Positions 32,319 to 42,177 of a stretch of DNA of 64,000 bases are shown piece by piece. The position numbers and the translations under genes were made by a program. Every line of letters starts with the position of its first letter. The stretch's first letter is position 1. Source of the stretch: Betaproteobacteria bacterium (GTDB lineage: Bacteria; Pseudomonadota; Gammaproteobacteria; Burkholderiales; SG8-39); the NCBI GenBank assembly GCA_016195915.1, contig JACPYS010000008.1, positions 1-64,000 on the forward strand, in the 5' to 3' direction. The notes beneath the pieces were generated by a model. That model was not told where the DNA came from. It did not search any database and worked only from the letters and a program-made list of their open reading frames with translations.

Positions 32319-32933
32319 ATGATCGCCATTTCCGCCCACCCTCAACGCAACACGATCCGGCTCCAGCTCAGGCAGAACCCGATTCTCCGGGATATGCCGG
32401 CCTCGACGTGGGAGGACTTCGAGCCGCTGCTCGTCATCGAGGACTATCGCAAGGCGGATCTGCTGGTCGGGCAGGGCGACCACGAAATGGAACAGTTCTT
32501 CATCCTCGACGGGATGCTCAAGCGCGTGGTTTCCAACTCCGAAGGGCACGAGATGATCCTGCGCTTCGCGGCGGAGACCGAGATCGACACGTCGTACGCT
32601 GCCTGGCGGCTGAAGACGCCCGTGCCCTACAGCATCGTCGCGGTGACCAGGGTGCGCTGCGCCAAGCTCGGCATGCCGCAATGGGTCGAATTCATGGAGC
32701 GGCACGCGGAGGTCAAGTCGCGCTTCGAATACGAAGTAATGAAACTGATGTCGGAAGTCATGGCGCACACCATCACCCTGCACCTGCTCGATGCGCCCGG
32801 GCGCCTTTCGCGCTTTCAGCGCAAGCATGCGGATTTGGCGGGCCGAATCCCGAAAAAGGAACTGGCCGCCTACCTCAACCTGACGCCGGAGACGCTGTCC
32901 AGGCTGAAGCAGAAGCTAAGGCATCAGTCGTAG
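32319..32933 (+). CDS. Crp/Fnr-family transcriptional regulator of oxalate genes
   Basis: 204 aa, starting ATG 32319. An N-terminal cNMP-like beta-roll (about 30-125) lacks a conserved FGE...R cassette and Fnr-type N-terminal cysteines, so neither cAMP nor an Fe-S cluster is the expected signal. The C-terminal winged helix has recognition helix TPETLSRLKQKL (about 189-200), containing the ExxSR triplet by which Fnr contacts TTGA half-sites. This fits the TTGAC-N4-GTCAA sites in its own intergenic region and before tctC and fhs. Divergent from oxc, convergent with tctA (2-nt gap). Likely activator responding to oxalate, formate or a CoA ester. Confidence 0.85.
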   Translation: MIAISAHPQRNTIRLQLRQNPILRDMPASTWEDFEPLLVIEDYRKADLLVGQGDHEMEQFFILDGMLKRVVSNSEGHEMILRFAAETEIDTSYAAWRLKTPVPYSIVAVTRVRCAKLGMPQWVEFMERHAEVKSRFEYEVMKLMSEVMAHTITLHLLDAPGRLSRFQRKHADLAGRIPKKELAAYLNLTPETLSRLKQKLRHQS

Positions 32934-32935
32934 CC

Positions 32936-34444
32936 TCAATCTCCCCGCATCCTCGCGATCAGCAGGGACAGCAACGGCCACACGAGCAGGAACATCGCCA
33001 GCCCGGTAAGCGAGCCGACCAGCGCGTTGGAGAAGAAAATCGTCATGTCGCCCTGCGACACCAGCATCGCCTGGCGGAACGAAGCTTCCGCGCGGTCGCC
33101 CAGCACGATCGCCAGCACCAGCGGCGCAAGCGGGTAGCCGAGTTTCTTGAACACATACCCCGCGATGCCGAACACCACCATCATCCAGACATCGAACATC
33201 GAGTTGTGCACGGTGTAGGCGCCGATCGCGCAGATCACCATGATCACCGGCGCGATCACGGCAAATGGTATCCGCAGGATCGCGGCGAACAGCGGCACGC
33301 AGGTAAGGACCACGATCAGGCCGGCGATGTTGCCGAGGTACATCGAGGCAATCAGGCCCCACACGAACTCCTTCTGCTCGATGAACAACAGCGGCCCGGG
33401 CTGCAATCCCCAGATGAGCAGCCCGCCCAAGAGCACCGCCGCGGTGGGCGAGCCGGGCACGCCAAGGGTGAGCATCGGCAGCAGCGCCGAGGTGCCCGCG
33501 GCATGCGCGGCGGTTTCCGGCGCGATCACGCCCTCCAGCTTGCCGGTGCCGAACTGCTCGCCGTCCTTCGAGAAACGCCGTGCCACGCCGTAGCTCATGA
33601 ATGAAGCCGGCGTCGCACCGCCCGGCACGATGCCCATGAAACAGCCCACCACGGAGGAGCGGATCGAGGTCGCCCAGTATTTCGGCAATTCGCGCCACGT
33701 ATCCAGAACGACGCGCAGGTTGATCCGCGCCGAAGTGCCCTTGAACGCCAGCCCTTCCTCCAGGGTGAGCAGGATCTCGCCGATGCCGAACAGGCCGATC
33801 ACCGCCACCAGGAAGTCGAAACCGACCAACAGGTGTGTCGATCCGAACGTCAGTCGCAGCGTGCCGGTGACGGGATCCGTGCCGACCGCGGCAAGCGCGA
33901 AGCCGAGCATCATCGAGGCGAGCGTCTTGAACGGCGGCTCCTTGCTCATGCCGACAAAGGCACAGAACGTGAGCAGGTACACGGAGAAGAATTCCGGCGG
34001 TCCGAATTCGAGGGCGAATTTCGCCACCACCGGCGAGAGAAACGTGATCACCACGACTGCGACCAGGGCGCCGACGAACGACGAAGTGAATGCGGCAGTC
34101 AGCGCCTCGCCGGCGCGCCCGTTCTGCGCCAGCGGATAGCCGTCGAAGGTGGTCGCCACCGACCAGGGTTCGCCTGGAATGTTGAACAGGATCGAGGTGA
34201 TCGCGCCGCCGAACAGCGCCCCCCAGTAGATGCACGAGAGCAGGATGATCGCCGAGGTCGTGCCGCCCGGCGTCTGCGCCATGCTGAACGTAAGCGGCAG
34301 GAGAATCGCGACCCCGTTCGCCCCGCCCAGGCCGGGCAGCACCCCGATGATCACGCCAAGGATTACGCCGGTGAACATCAACAGCAGGTTCTTGAACGAC
34401 AGGGCAATCGCGAAACCCTGCATCAGCGACTGAATCTCCTCCAT
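32936..34444 (-). CDS. tctA: Tripartite tricarboxylate transporter large membrane subunit TctA
   Basis: 502 aa from ATG 34444, which overlaps the tctB stop (TGATG). About 11-12 hydrophobic helices. Family signatures include GVLPGLGGANGVAILLPLTF near the N-terminus, FGGAITSILFNIPGEP, and the second conserved loop VPGGATPASFMSYGVARR with LTLGVPGSPTAAVLLGG. Inner-membrane, ion-coupled uptake with TctB and the periplasmic TctC. The operator upstream of tctC puts the transporter in the oxalate regulon, so a carboxylate such as oxalate or a related acid is the likely cargo, though the family takes many. Confidence 0.92.
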   Translation of the reverse strand: MEEIQSLMQGFAIALSFKNLLLMFTGVILGVIIGVLPGLGGANGVAILLPLTFSMAQTPGGTTSAIILLSCIYWGALFGGAITSILFNIPGEPWSVATTFDGYPLAQNGRAGEALTAAFTSSFVGALVAVVVITFLSPVVAKFALEFGPPEFFSVYLLTFCAFVGMSKEPPFKTLASMMLGFALAAVGTDPVTGTLRLTFGSTHLLVGFDFLVAVIGLFGIGEILLTLEEGLAFKGTSARINLRVVLDTWRELPKYWATSIRSSVVGCFMGIVPGGATPASFMSYGVARRFSKDGEQFGTGKLEGVIAPETAAHAAGTSALLPMLTLGVPGSPTAAVLLGGLLIWGLQPGPLLFIEQKEFVWGLIASMYLGNIAGLIVVLTCVPLFAAILRIPFAVIAPVIMVICAIGAYTVHNSMFDVWMMVVFGIAGYVFKKLGYPLAPLVLAIVLGDRAEASFRQAMLVSQGDMTIFFSNALVGSLTGLAMFLLVWPLLSLLIARMRGD

Positions 34445-34959
34445 CAGTTCAGCCCCAGCGCCGCTTCCAGCGGCCCCTTGGGCAGCGGAATCTTGAACCA
34501 GATCTCGAACACCAGGAAGAACGCCACGCTGTTGCCGATGCTCACCGCCGCGGTCGACCACCACGCATACTTCCCGAGCCAGCGCATGAAAAAAGCCACG
34601 TAGACCGTCGATGCGACGTAGATTCCGATCCAGCCGATGAGCGCCGTGTAGATCGCGGTCGGGACCAATACCGCGAGCACCAGCTTGAACTGCCCGACTT
34701 CCACGAACGCCGCGCTCTTTTCCGCCGGAATCAGGGCGGCGCGCAGCAGATTGAACAGGCTGGCGAAGCCGATGATGAGCCCGATGTAGAAGGGAAAATA
34801 GCCCGTCTCCGGCCCGTCTTCGGCCCATTTCGCGCCGACCCGCACGCTGTCCCAGACGACGATCGCGCTGACGGCAAGGAACAGCAGCGCGACGCCGATC
34901 TCGGCCGTTTTCAGCGAAAAGACGGTGCGCTGTTCGCGGGCGCTGGACTCCTCGCTCAT
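34444..34959 (-). CDS. tctB: Tripartite tricarboxylate transporter small membrane subunit TctB
   Basis: 171 aa with four predicted membrane helices (about 20-38, 53-70, 92-122, 135-157), the usual TctB size and topology. ATG 34959 overlaps the tctC stop by 4 nt, and its own stop overlaps tctA. Partner of the TctA permease in the inner membrane. Confidence 0.88.
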   Translation of the reverse strand: MSEESSAREQRTVFSLKTAEIGVALLFLAVSAIVVWDSVRVGAKWAEDGPETGYFPFYIGLIIGFASLFNLLRAALIPAEKSAAFVEVGQFKLVLAVLVPTAIYTALIGWIGIYVASTVYVAFFMRWLGKYAWWSTAAVSIGNSVAFFLVFEIWFKIPLPKGPLEAALGLN

Positions 34960-35954
34960 TTTGCGATGAAGTTTGCGGCCTTCATGAGTCCGATATGCCG
35001 TGCTTCCTCGCGCGCCACCCAGTCGGCGTATTCCTTGCCTTCCAGCGAAGTCGCGTTGAACGCACCCTTTTCCATGAAGTCCTTCCAGTCGGGCGTGGCC
35101 TGTACCTTCCGCAGGAGATCGACGTAGTACTGCACCTGGTCGGGAGTGACGCCGCCGGCCATGAAGATGCCGCGCAGCATCAGGTAGTCGACGTCAAGGC
35201 CACCCTCCTTGCAAGTCGGGATGTCCGACCAGGACATCGTGTCCGTGACCTTGTTCTTGTAGGGAATGCGCTTCGGATCGAACACGCAAAGCGGCCTCAA
35301 CTTGCCGGCACGCCACTGGGCGACCGCCTCGATCGGGTTGTTCACCGTGGACTCGACATGATTGCCCACCAGCTGCACCGCGACGTCACCGCCGCCCTTG
35401 AACGGAATGTAGATGAACTTGGCCCCGGTCTTGCTTTCGATCGCCACGGTGATGATCTGGTCTTCCTGCTTGGAGCCCGTGCCAGCCATCTTGAACTTGC
35501 CCGGCGACTTCTTCGCGTCGTCGATGTATTCCTTGGCAGACTTGTAGGGCTTTGCGGCGTTGACCCAGAGGATGAACTGGTCGAGCGCCATCATTTTCAC
35601 CGGCGTGAGGTCGCGCCAGTTGAACGGCACGCCCGTGGCAAGAGGCGTGGTGAACAGGTTCGACAGCGTGATGATGATCTTGTGCGGATCGCCCTTGGCA
35701 CTCTTCAAGTCGAGAAAGCCTTCCGCGCCGGCGCCGCCGCCCTTGTTGACCACGACCATCGACTGCTTCATCAGATTGTTTTTCGCGATGATTCCCTGGA
35801 TCACGCGCGCCATCTGGTCGGCTCCGCCACCGGTGCCTGCGGGCACCACGAACTCGACGGTCCTGGCAGGCTCCCATGCATGCGCCATCGATGCCGTCGC
35901 CAGTGCCACCGCTCCCGCTGCCACGCGGACACACTTCGCAATCTTGATTTTCAT
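34956..35954 (-). CDS. tctC: Bug/TctC-family periplasmic solute-binding protein
   Basis: 332 aa. Cleavable signal peptide (about 1-26, ending MAHA-W). The mature protein starts with EFVVPAGTGGGADQMAR, the conserved first ligand loop of Bug proteins, and later has the GGAGAEGF and PFKGGGDVAVQLVGNHVE loops that bind a carboxylate. First gene of tctCBA. The Crp/Fnr-type operator at 36066-36079 lies ~112 nt upstream, tying its expression to the oxalate genes. Confidence 0.92.
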   Translation of the reverse strand: MKIKIAKCVRVAAGAVALATASMAHAWEPARTVEFVVPAGTGGGADQMARVIQGIIAKNNLMKQSMVVVNKGGGAGAEGFLDLKSAKGDPHKIIITLSNLFTTPLATGVPFNWRDLTPVKMMALDQFILWVNAAKPYKSAKEYIDDAKKSPGKFKMAGTGSKQEDQIITVAIESKTGAKFIYIPFKGGGDVAVQLVGNHVESTVNNPIEAVAQWRAGKLRPLCVFDPKRIPYKNKVTDTMSWSDIPTCKEGGLDVDYLMLRGIFMAGGVTPDQVQYYVDLLRKVQATPDWKDFMEKGAFNATSLEGKEYADWVAREEARHIGLMKAANFIAK

Positions 35955-36036
35955 AACCCCTCCTTTGTCTGAGTCTCCCGGGTGCCGCGCGCCATTGTCA
36001 TTGTATTTGATCGACGACGTAGCACTGCAGCATATG

Positions 36037-36079
36037 ATTTTGATTGCGTCCCGAAAACGAGAGCCTTGACCGTGGTCAA
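36037..36079 (-). promoter_or_regulatory. Crp/Fnr operator TTGAC-N4-GTCAA with tctCBA promoter
   Basis: Operator TTGACCGTGGTCAA at 36066-36079. A -10-like CAAAAT (4/6, minus strand, 36037-36042) lies 23 nt downstream of the operator, the same spacing as at oxc and fhs. The operator contains the stop codon of the upstream P-type ATPase gene. Confidence 0.6.
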
Positions 36080-38913
36080 GATTTCAATCGATTCCGACGC
36101 TTAGCTGCGCTCGACGCTCTCCACCGAAAATACGACTTGACGAGTTCCATCGCGATTGGCGAGGCAAAAAAGAACGGCGACATGAACAGCCAGTCCCCCG
36201 GCGCAAGCGGTACGGTGTCGAAGAACGGCCTGAAAACGGGAACATACACGACCATCAGCACCAGCAGGAACGATGCCGCGACCGCCCACACCATCCAGCG
36301 GTTGGAAAACACGCCGATGCTGAAAACGCTCTGCGTCTCGGAGCGGGCGGTGAATGCGCGGATCAGTTCCGAAGCGCACAGGGTTGTGAAGGCGATGGTC
36401 TGGGCCGCCTCGAGGTGGCCGGGATAGCGCTGCAGGCCCAGATGGAAAACCGCCAATATCGCGATCGCGTCGACGGTGGCGACCACGCCGATGCCGATCG
36501 CCATGTCGCGATTGAGGACCGGTTCCCTCGGCGGTCTCGGAGGGCGTTGCATGATGTCGCGATCGCCCTTCTCCATTCCCAGCGCGAGCGCCGGAGCGCC
36601 GTCGCTCACGAGATTCAGCCACAGCAGATGGACCGGCCGCAGCGGCATCGGCAGCCCGATCAGCATCGCGCCGAAGATGATCAGAATTTCACCGGCGTTG
36701 CACGCGAGCAGGAAGTAGACGAACTTGCGGATGTTCGAATAGATGATCCGTCCCTGCTCGATCGCCGCGACGATGCTCGCATAGTTGTCGTCGGTCAGCA
36801 CCATGTCGGCCGTCTGCTTGGTGACGTCGGTGCCGGTAATGCCCATCGCGATGCCGATGTCGGCGCGTTTCAGGGCCGGAGCGTCGTTCACCCCGTTGCC
36901 GGTCATCGCCACGACGTGCCCGCGCGCCTTCATCGCATCGACGATTCTCATCTTGTGCTGGGGTGAGACCCGGCAGCACACCTGCAGCCGGTCCGCCCTT
37001 TCCGCGAGCGCTTCCTCGCTCAGCTTCTCGATTTCCCGGCCCGTCAGAACGATGCCGCCGGGCGTCAGCAAGCCGATCTCACGGGCGATCGCCTCAGCCG
37101 TCTCCTTGTAGTCGCCGGTCACCATGATGCTTCTGAGTCCCGCGCCGCGCGCCACCTTGATCGCTTCCACCACTTCCGGCCGCGGCGGATCGATCATCCC
37201 CAGCAGACCGACGAAAACGATATCTGTTTCGAGAACTTCGGCGCCCGGGTCTTCCGGCATCTCCGCCAGCGGCCGGTATGCGACGCCGAGAACACGCAAG
37301 GCGCTGCCCGCCATGCCGCGGACCTGCTCGAGCACCTCCGCGCGCAACGCCGCAGTGAGTTCGACGGCCCGCCCGGCCATCTGCAGATGGCTGCAAAGAT
37401 CCAGAATGACGTCGGGCGCTCCCTTCACGAAGGCGAAGCGCGGCGGGTAGTCGAGCGTGTCCGTCCCACTCCGTGCCAGCAGGTCATCGCGACGATGGAC
37501 GGTGGCCATCCGCTTGCGATCCGAGTCGAACGGAATTTCCTGCACCCGGGGCAGCGCCTGATTCATTTCGTCACGCGCGAAACCGCCCTTTGCCGCGGCC
37601 ACCACCAACGCGCCCTCCGTCGGATCTCCGGTCATCTGCCATGAGGGTGTCCCCGACGGGTCGACCTTGCGCTCAAGCTGCGCGTCGTTGCACAGCAATG
37701 CCCCGTGCAGGAGTCGCGCGAGGTCGGCGTCGGCGCGCGGCTCGCAGATCCTTCCATCCACGAAAAACTGGCCATCGGGCAGGTAACCCTCGCCCGAAAT
37801 GCGCAGCTTCTTGCCGCCGGTCCATCCCTGCACCACGGTCATCTCGTTCTGTGTCAGCGTGCCGGTCTTGTCCGAGCAAATGAGCGTCGCGCACCCGAGC
37901 GTTTCCACCGCAGGGAGTTTCCGGATCAGGGCATTGCGCTTGATCATCTGCTGCATCCCCAGCGCGAGGCAGATGGTCACGATCGCGGGCAGACCTTCGG
38001 GCACGGCGGCGACCGCGAGACTCACGGCCGTCATGAACAGCTCGATGATGGTTTTCTTCTCGCCCTGCCAATAGTTGACGAATCCGATACCGGGAAGATC
38101 GCTCAGACGCGTGTCCCGGAGCAGTCCGAACACCAGCACCAGAGCGCACACGGCGATGCAGATCGTACCCAGCGCCTTTCCCAGCTGCTCGAGCTTGTGC
38201 TGCAGCGGCGTGCCCGCCTCGGGCGAAGACTGGATCATTTCCGCGATCAGGCCGATCTGCGTGCGCATGCCGGTGCCCGTTACCAGCCCCTTGCCGCGCC
38301 CATAGGTGATCAGGGTGCTCTGGAAGGCGGAATTCCGGCGCTCGCCAAGCGAGGCGTCGTGTTCAAAAATCAGCACCGCGTCTTTCTCCACCGGCACCGA
38401 TTCGCCCGTCAGCGAAGCCTCCTCGATCGCGAGATTGGCGGTCGCGACCAGGCGCAGGTCAGCCGGCACGTAGTTGCCCGCCTCGAGAATGACGATGTCG
38501 CCGGGAACCAGCTCACGGGCCGCGACCGTCACCTGATGGCCGTCGCGCAGCACCTGCGCGTTCGGGGCGGCCATTTTCTTCAATGCCGCGAGTGCCTTTT
38601 CCGCCTTCGATTCCTGGAACACGCCGATCACGGCATTCAGGACGACGATGCACAGGATCGCGATGGCGTCGAAATACTCGCCGAGCAGCAGCGCGGTGAA
38701 TGCGGCGACGATCAGGACGACGACGAGATAGTTGTCGAACTGGCCCCACATCAGCGCCAGCAAACCGGGGCGGGGCTTTTCCGTGAGTTCGTTGGCGCCG
38801 AATTTCCTCAGGCGTGCGCTCGCCTCGGACCGGCTCAAGCCCCGGTCGAGGTCGGTCGCAAACTCGGCGACGACGGCGCCGACCGGTTTGCCATGGGGAC
38901 TGCGATCTTCCAT
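36076..38913 (-). CDS. P2A-type Ca2+-transporting P-type ATPase
   Basis: 945 aa, full length. TGES actuator loop near 169, PEGLPA in M4 (about 305-310), phosphorylation site SDKTGTLT (D348), CNAGEIL in M5 and [14 protein letters not shown] in M6. The last three match the SERCA/PMR1 calcium-site residues, so Ca2+ (or Mn2+) export is likely. The hinge motif, normally TGDGVNDAP, reads TGNGVNDAP, with Asn at 673 in place of a Mg2+-coordinating Asp. Activity may be reduced, or the residue tolerated. The stop codon lies inside the tctC operator. It sits in the oxalate island, where it could remove Ca2+ released from calcium oxalate (inference). The downstream UspA and TerC genes are read in the same direction. 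Confidence 0.88.
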   Translation of the reverse strand: MEDRSPHGKPVGAVVAEFATDLDRGLSRSEASARLRKFGANELTEKPRPGLLALMWGQFDNYLVVVLIVAAFTALLLGEYFDAIAILCIVVLNAVIGVFQESKAEKALAALKKMAAPNAQVLRDGHQVTVAARELVPGDIVILEAGNYVPADLRLVATANLAIEEASLTGESVPVEKDAVLIFEHDASLGERRNSAFQSTLITYGRGKGLVTGTGMRTQIGLIAEMIQSSPEAGTPLQHKLEQLGKALGTICIAVCALVLVFGLLRDTRLSDLPGIGFVNYWQGEKKTIIELFMTAVSLAVAAVPEGLPAIVTICLALGMQQMIKRNALIRKLPAVETLGCATLICSDKTGTLTQNEMTVVQGWTGGKKLRISGEGYLPDGQFFVDGRICEPRADADLARLLHGALLCNDAQLERKVDPSGTPSWQMTGDPTEGALVVAAAKGGFARDEMNQALPRVQEIPFDSDRKRMATVHRRDDLLARSGTDTLDYPPRFAFVKGAPDVILDLCSHLQMAGRAVELTAALRAEVLEQVRGMAGSALRVLGVAYRPLAEMPEDPGAEVLETDIVFVGLLGMIDPPRPEVVEAIKVARGAGLRSIMVTGDYKETAEAIAREIGLLTPGGIVLTGREIEKLSEEALAERADRLQVCCRVSPQHKMRIVDAMKARGHVVAMTGNGVNDAPALKRADIGIAMGITGTDVTKQTADMVLTDDNYASIVAAIEQGRIIYSNIRKFVYFLLACNAGEILIIFGAMLIGLPMPLRPVHLLWLNLVSDGAPALALGMEKGDRDIMQRPPRPPREPVLNRDMAIGIGVVATVDAIAILAVFHLGLQRYPGHLEAAQTIAFTTLCASELIRAFTARSETQSVFSIGVFSNRWMVWAVAASFLLVLMVVYVPVFRPFFDTVPLAPGDWLFMSPFFFASPIAMELVKSYFRWRASSAAKRRNRLKS

Positions 38914-38967
38914 GCGAAGCGCCTCGTTCCGATCGCGTGCGCTTTCGCCGCAATTCGCCGGGGAGGA

Positions 38968-39387
38968 TTACTTCACGAGGAGCACCGGAATTCTGACGAG
39001 ATGGAGGACTTCTTTGGCAACGGAGCCCATCACCAGGCCCAGCATCGCACCCCGCCCATGGGTGCCCATGACAATCTGGTCGATGCCCTTTTCCTTGACA
39101 TAGTGGGCGACGACCTCGGCGGCGTCCCCCAATCCGATGTGGTAGGTGTACTTGACCCCCGCATCGTCGAGAAGCTTGCGCGCGGAGGCGAGCGCCGCCA
39201 CGCCCTCGTCGTGATGAACCTGCTGCGCTTCGTGGTGGACCCCGCGGATAGTTCCAGGAAACGGGTGCTGCACGTTGAGCAGATGAATTTCCAGCGGTTC
39301 CGCGTAAAACGCCGCCTTCTTCATCATGAACTCCACCGCGTGATTGGCGTTGTCCGACCCGTCCACCAGCACCAAAATCCGAAACAT
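38968..39387 (-). CDS. Universal stress protein UspA-type
   Basis: 139 aa, single Usp domain. It begins ILVLVDGSDNANHAVEF and ends with the ATP-binding-type motif GTHGRGAMLGLVMGSVAKEV, so probably the nucleotide-binding subclass. 18 nt after the TerC-family gene and 54 nt before the ATPase gene, consistent with one stress/ion-homeostasis transcript. Confidence 0.88.
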   Translation of the reverse strand: MFRILVLVDGSDNANHAVEFMMKKAAFYAEPLEIHLLNVQHPFPGTIRGVHHEAQQVHHDEGVAALASARKLLDDAGVKYTYHIGLGDAAEVVAHYVKEKGIDQIVMGTHGRGAMLGLVMGSVAKEVLHLVRIPVLLVK

Positions 39388-39405
39388 GGATTGACTCCCG
39401 GTTGC

Positions 39406-40152
39406 CTAGACTTGCTTGGGCTGCTGCTCTTCCGCCGCGAGATCGACCACCTTCGCCTTGTCGCGCTCCGCGCGCGCCGCCAGCCACTTGCCGAGTACCA
39501 CCACCAGCACCGCGCCCGCAATCTCCGCCCAAGTCACCTCGGGCAGCTTGACGTGCATCCATTGCATGTTGGTGCTGATCCAATCAACCAGGATCGGATC
39601 GGTGACCAGCATCTCGCCTGCCACCCAGCCGAGGATCGCGGCGCCGAGCGTGATGATGATCGGAAAACGCTCCATCAGCGTCATCAGCACGGTGGCGCCG
39701 AACACCACCAGCGGAATTGAGATCGCGAGGCCCAGAACCAGCAGCACGATGCTGCCCTTCGCCGCCGCGGCGACACCGATCACGTTGTCCAGACTCATCA
39801 CGAGGTCCGCGATCAGGATCGTCTTGATCGCCTGGATCATGTTGTCCGAGCCTTCGATGTCGTCGCCGCCGTCCTCGGGCATCAGCAGCTTGACCGCGAT
39901 CCACAGCAACAGCAGACCGCCGATGATCTTGAGGAACGGAAGCTTCAGGAGTTCGACCGCGACGATCGTGAGGATGATTCTCATCACGACCGCCGCGCCA
40001 GCGCCCCAGAACACCGCCTTCCTCTGTTGGCGTGGCGGCAGCGAGCGGGCCGCAAGCGCGATCACCACCGCGTTGTCGCCCGACAGGATGACGTTGATCC
40101 AGATGATGGTCGCCAATCCTGCCCAGAACTGCGGCGTCATTGCTTCCGCCAT
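39406..40152 (-). CDS. TerC-family integral membrane protein (metal export)
   Basis: 248 aa with about seven hydrophobic helices. The family signatures NVILSGDNAVVIALAAR (about 20-36) and LIADLVMSLDNVIGVAAA (about 111-128) carry the paired Asp residues expected to bind a cation. TerC/YkoY-type members export Mn2+; some are called tellurite-resistance proteins. It precedes UspA and the P2A ATPase, so the three may manage divalent cations during oxalate use. Confidence 0.85.
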   Translation of the reverse strand: MAEAMTPQFWAGLATIIWINVILSGDNAVVIALAARSLPPRQQRKAVFWGAGAAVVMRIILTIVAVELLKLPFLKIIGGLLLLWIAVKLLMPEDGGDDIEGSDNMIQAIKTILIADLVMSLDNVIGVAAAAKGSIVLLVLGLAISIPLVVFGATVLMTLMERFPIIITLGAAILGWVAGEMLVTDPILVDWISTNMQWMHVKLPEVTWAEIAGAVLVVVLGKWLAARAERDKAKVVDLAAEEQQPKQV

Positions 40153-40289
40153 CGGACCTCCCCTCTCAGATGAGTCCGGCGTGCCCTACGCACGCCGCAA
40201 CAAGAGCGGTTTCGATCATACCCGAACGCGGCGTCCCGCAATGTCGGGCATCCGGTTGCCGGCGCCGCGCCGCCACGCCGTCGATTCAA

Positions 40290-41960
40290 TCAGAACAGCC
40301 CGACCACCTTGCCGTCGATCCAGTCGATCCGGTTGGCCGCAGGCACCTTCGGCAGTCCCGGCATGGTCATGATGTCGCCGCAGATCATCACCACGAACTC
40401 CGCGCCCGCAGCGAGACGCACCTCCCGGACGTTCAACACGTGATTGGCCGGCGCGCCGCGCAACTGCGCGTCGGTTGAAAACGAGTACTGCGTCTTCGCC
40501 ACGCACACCGGGTAGTTGCCGTAACCGTCTTCCTGCAGCTTCTTGATCTGGTTGCGCACCTTGGCGTCGGCCGTCACTTCGCTGGCCCGGTACACCCGCT
40601 TGGCGATCGCGTTGAGCTTCTCCCACAGCGAATCCTTGTCCTGGTAGACGAAGCTGAAGTTGTTCTTCGTCTCGCACAGGCCGACGACCTTGCGCGCCAG
40701 TTCCGCCGCGCCCTTGCCGCCGTCGCCCCAATGCGTCGCCAGCACCACCGGCACGCCCCGTTTCGCCATGCGCGACTCGAGCATCGCGAGCTCGGCTGGC
40801 GTGTCGTAGGTGAAACGATTGATCGACACCACGCAGGGAATGCCGTAGACGTTCTGCACGTTGTCGACGTGCTGTTCCAGGTTCACCAGGCCCTTTTCCA
40901 GCGCGGTGAGGTTCTCCCTGTTGACCTCCTTCACCTCCACGCCGCCGTGATACTTCATCGCGCGCACCGTGGCGACGATCACCGTCGCGCTCGGGCGCAG
41001 TCCGCTCTTGCGGCACTTGATGTCGATGAACTTCTCCGCGCCGAGGTCGGCGCCGAAGCCCGCCTCGGTCACCACATAATCGGCGAGCTTCAGCGCGGTT
41101 TGCGTTGCGATCACCGAATTGCAGCCGTGCGCAATGTTGGCGAAGGGTCCGCCGTGGATGAATGCCGGGTTGTTCTCCAGCGTCTGCACCAGATTGGGTT
41201 TGAGCGCGTCCTTCAGCAGCACCGTCATCGCGCCATGCGCGTTCAGGTCGCGCGCGCGGACGGGTTTGCCCTCGCGCGTGTAGGCGACCACGATATTGCC
41301 CAGCCGGTTCTTGAGGTCCTCTAGCGAAGTCGACAGGCAGAAAATTGCCATCACCTCGGAGGCGACCACGATGTCGAAACCGTCCTCGCGCGGGTAGCCG
41401 TTGGCGGTGCCGCCGAGCGACACCACGATGTCGCGCAAGGCGCGGTCGTTCATGTCCACCACACGCTTCCACTGAATGCGGCGGATGTCGATGCCGAGTT
41501 CGTTGCCATGGCTGATGTGATTGTCGAGCAGCGCGGCCAGCAGGTTGTTGGCCAGGGCGATGGCCGAGAAGTCGCCGGTGAAGTGCAGGTTGATGTCCTC
41601 CATCGGCACCACCTGGGCGTAGCCGCCGCCGGCCGCCCCGCCCTTCACGCCGAACACCGGACCCAGGGAGGGCTCGCGCAGGCAGATCACGGCCTTCTTG
41701 CCGATGTGGTTGAGCGCATCGCCCAATCCGACCGTGGTGGTGGTCTTGCCCTCGCCAGCGGGCGTCGGGCTGATCGCTGTCACCAGGATCAGCTTGCCGT
41801 TCGTGCGCTGCTTGAGCGAATCGACGTACTCGAGCGAAACCTTGGCCTTGTAGTGGCCGTAGGGCTCGAGGTGCTCTTCGGCAATGCCGAGCTTCTCGAG
41901 CGCCACTTTCGAAATGCGTTTCATGGTCGCCGCCTGGGCGATCTCGATATCCGATGGCAT
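40290..41960 (-). CDS. fhs: Formate--tetrahydrofolate ligase
   Basis: 556 aa from ATG 41960 (GGGAG 7 nt upstream; GTG 41963 is adjacent). It makes 10-formyl-THF from formate, THF and ATP. P-loop [15 protein letters not shown] near residue 65, [29 protein letters not shown], and [18 protein letters not shown] are hallmark Fhs segments. It captures formate released by the Oxc/Frc pathway into the folate pool. The operator at 42046-42059 lies upstream with the same promoter geometry as oxc. Confidence 0.95.
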   Translation of the reverse strand: MPSDIEIAQAATMKRISKVALEKLGIAEEHLEPYGHYKAKVSLEYVDSLKQRTNGKLILVTAISPTPAGEGKTTTTVGLGDALNHIGKKAVICLREPSLGPVFGVKGGAAGGGYAQVVPMEDINLHFTGDFSAIALANNLLAALLDNHISHGNELGIDIRRIQWKRVVDMNDRALRDIVVSLGGTANGYPREDGFDIVVASEVMAIFCLSTSLEDLKNRLGNIVVAYTREGKPVRARDLNAHGAMTVLLKDALKPNLVQTLENNPAFIHGGPFANIAHGCNSVIATQTALKLADYVVTEAGFGADLGAEKFIDIKCRKSGLRPSATVIVATVRAMKYHGGVEVKEVNRENLTALEKGLVNLEQHVDNVQNVYGIPCVVSINRFTYDTPAELAMLESRMAKRGVPVVLATHWGDGGKGAAELARKVVGLCETKNNFSFVYQDKDSLWEKLNAIAKRVYRASEVTADAKVRNQIKKLQEDGYGNYPVCVAKTQYSFSTDAQLRGAPANHVLNVREVRLAAGAEFVVMICGDIMTMPGLPKVPAANRIDWIDGKVVGLF

Positions 41961-42016
41961 CACATGTCTCCCGCTTTCTCAGGCGCAGCGTCGCGTAAGG
42001 CGCGCTGCGGCAGCGG

Positions 42017-42059
42017 ACTATAAGTAAGGCGCGCCGCGCCGCGCCTTGACCGCGGTCAA
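42017..42059 (-). promoter_or_regulatory. Crp/Fnr operator TTGAC-N4-GTCAA with fhs promoter
   Basis: Operator TTGACCGCGGTCAA (42046-42059), a perfect palindrome. The -10 TATAGT (5/6, minus strand, 42017-42022) lies 23 nt beyond it, placing the dyad centre near -42. It also lies ~118 nt upstream of the divergent MFS gene, which could share it. Confidence 0.72.
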
Positions 42060-42177
42060 GCGCGCCCAAACCGATTCGTGCACAGGTCGCGCGCGCAAGC
42101 GCCTCCCATGGCGATCGTCTCATGCCGCGGCGCCGGCACTTTGCTTTTCGCAGGACTCGCTGTAGATTGCGCCACAC

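Noticed and set aside
32319-32933. Regulator as a true oxygen-sensing Fnr or cAMP-binding Crp
   Set aside because: It lacks the N-terminal cluster cysteines of Fnr and a normal FGE...R cassette. Only the DNA-recognition helix is Fnr-like.
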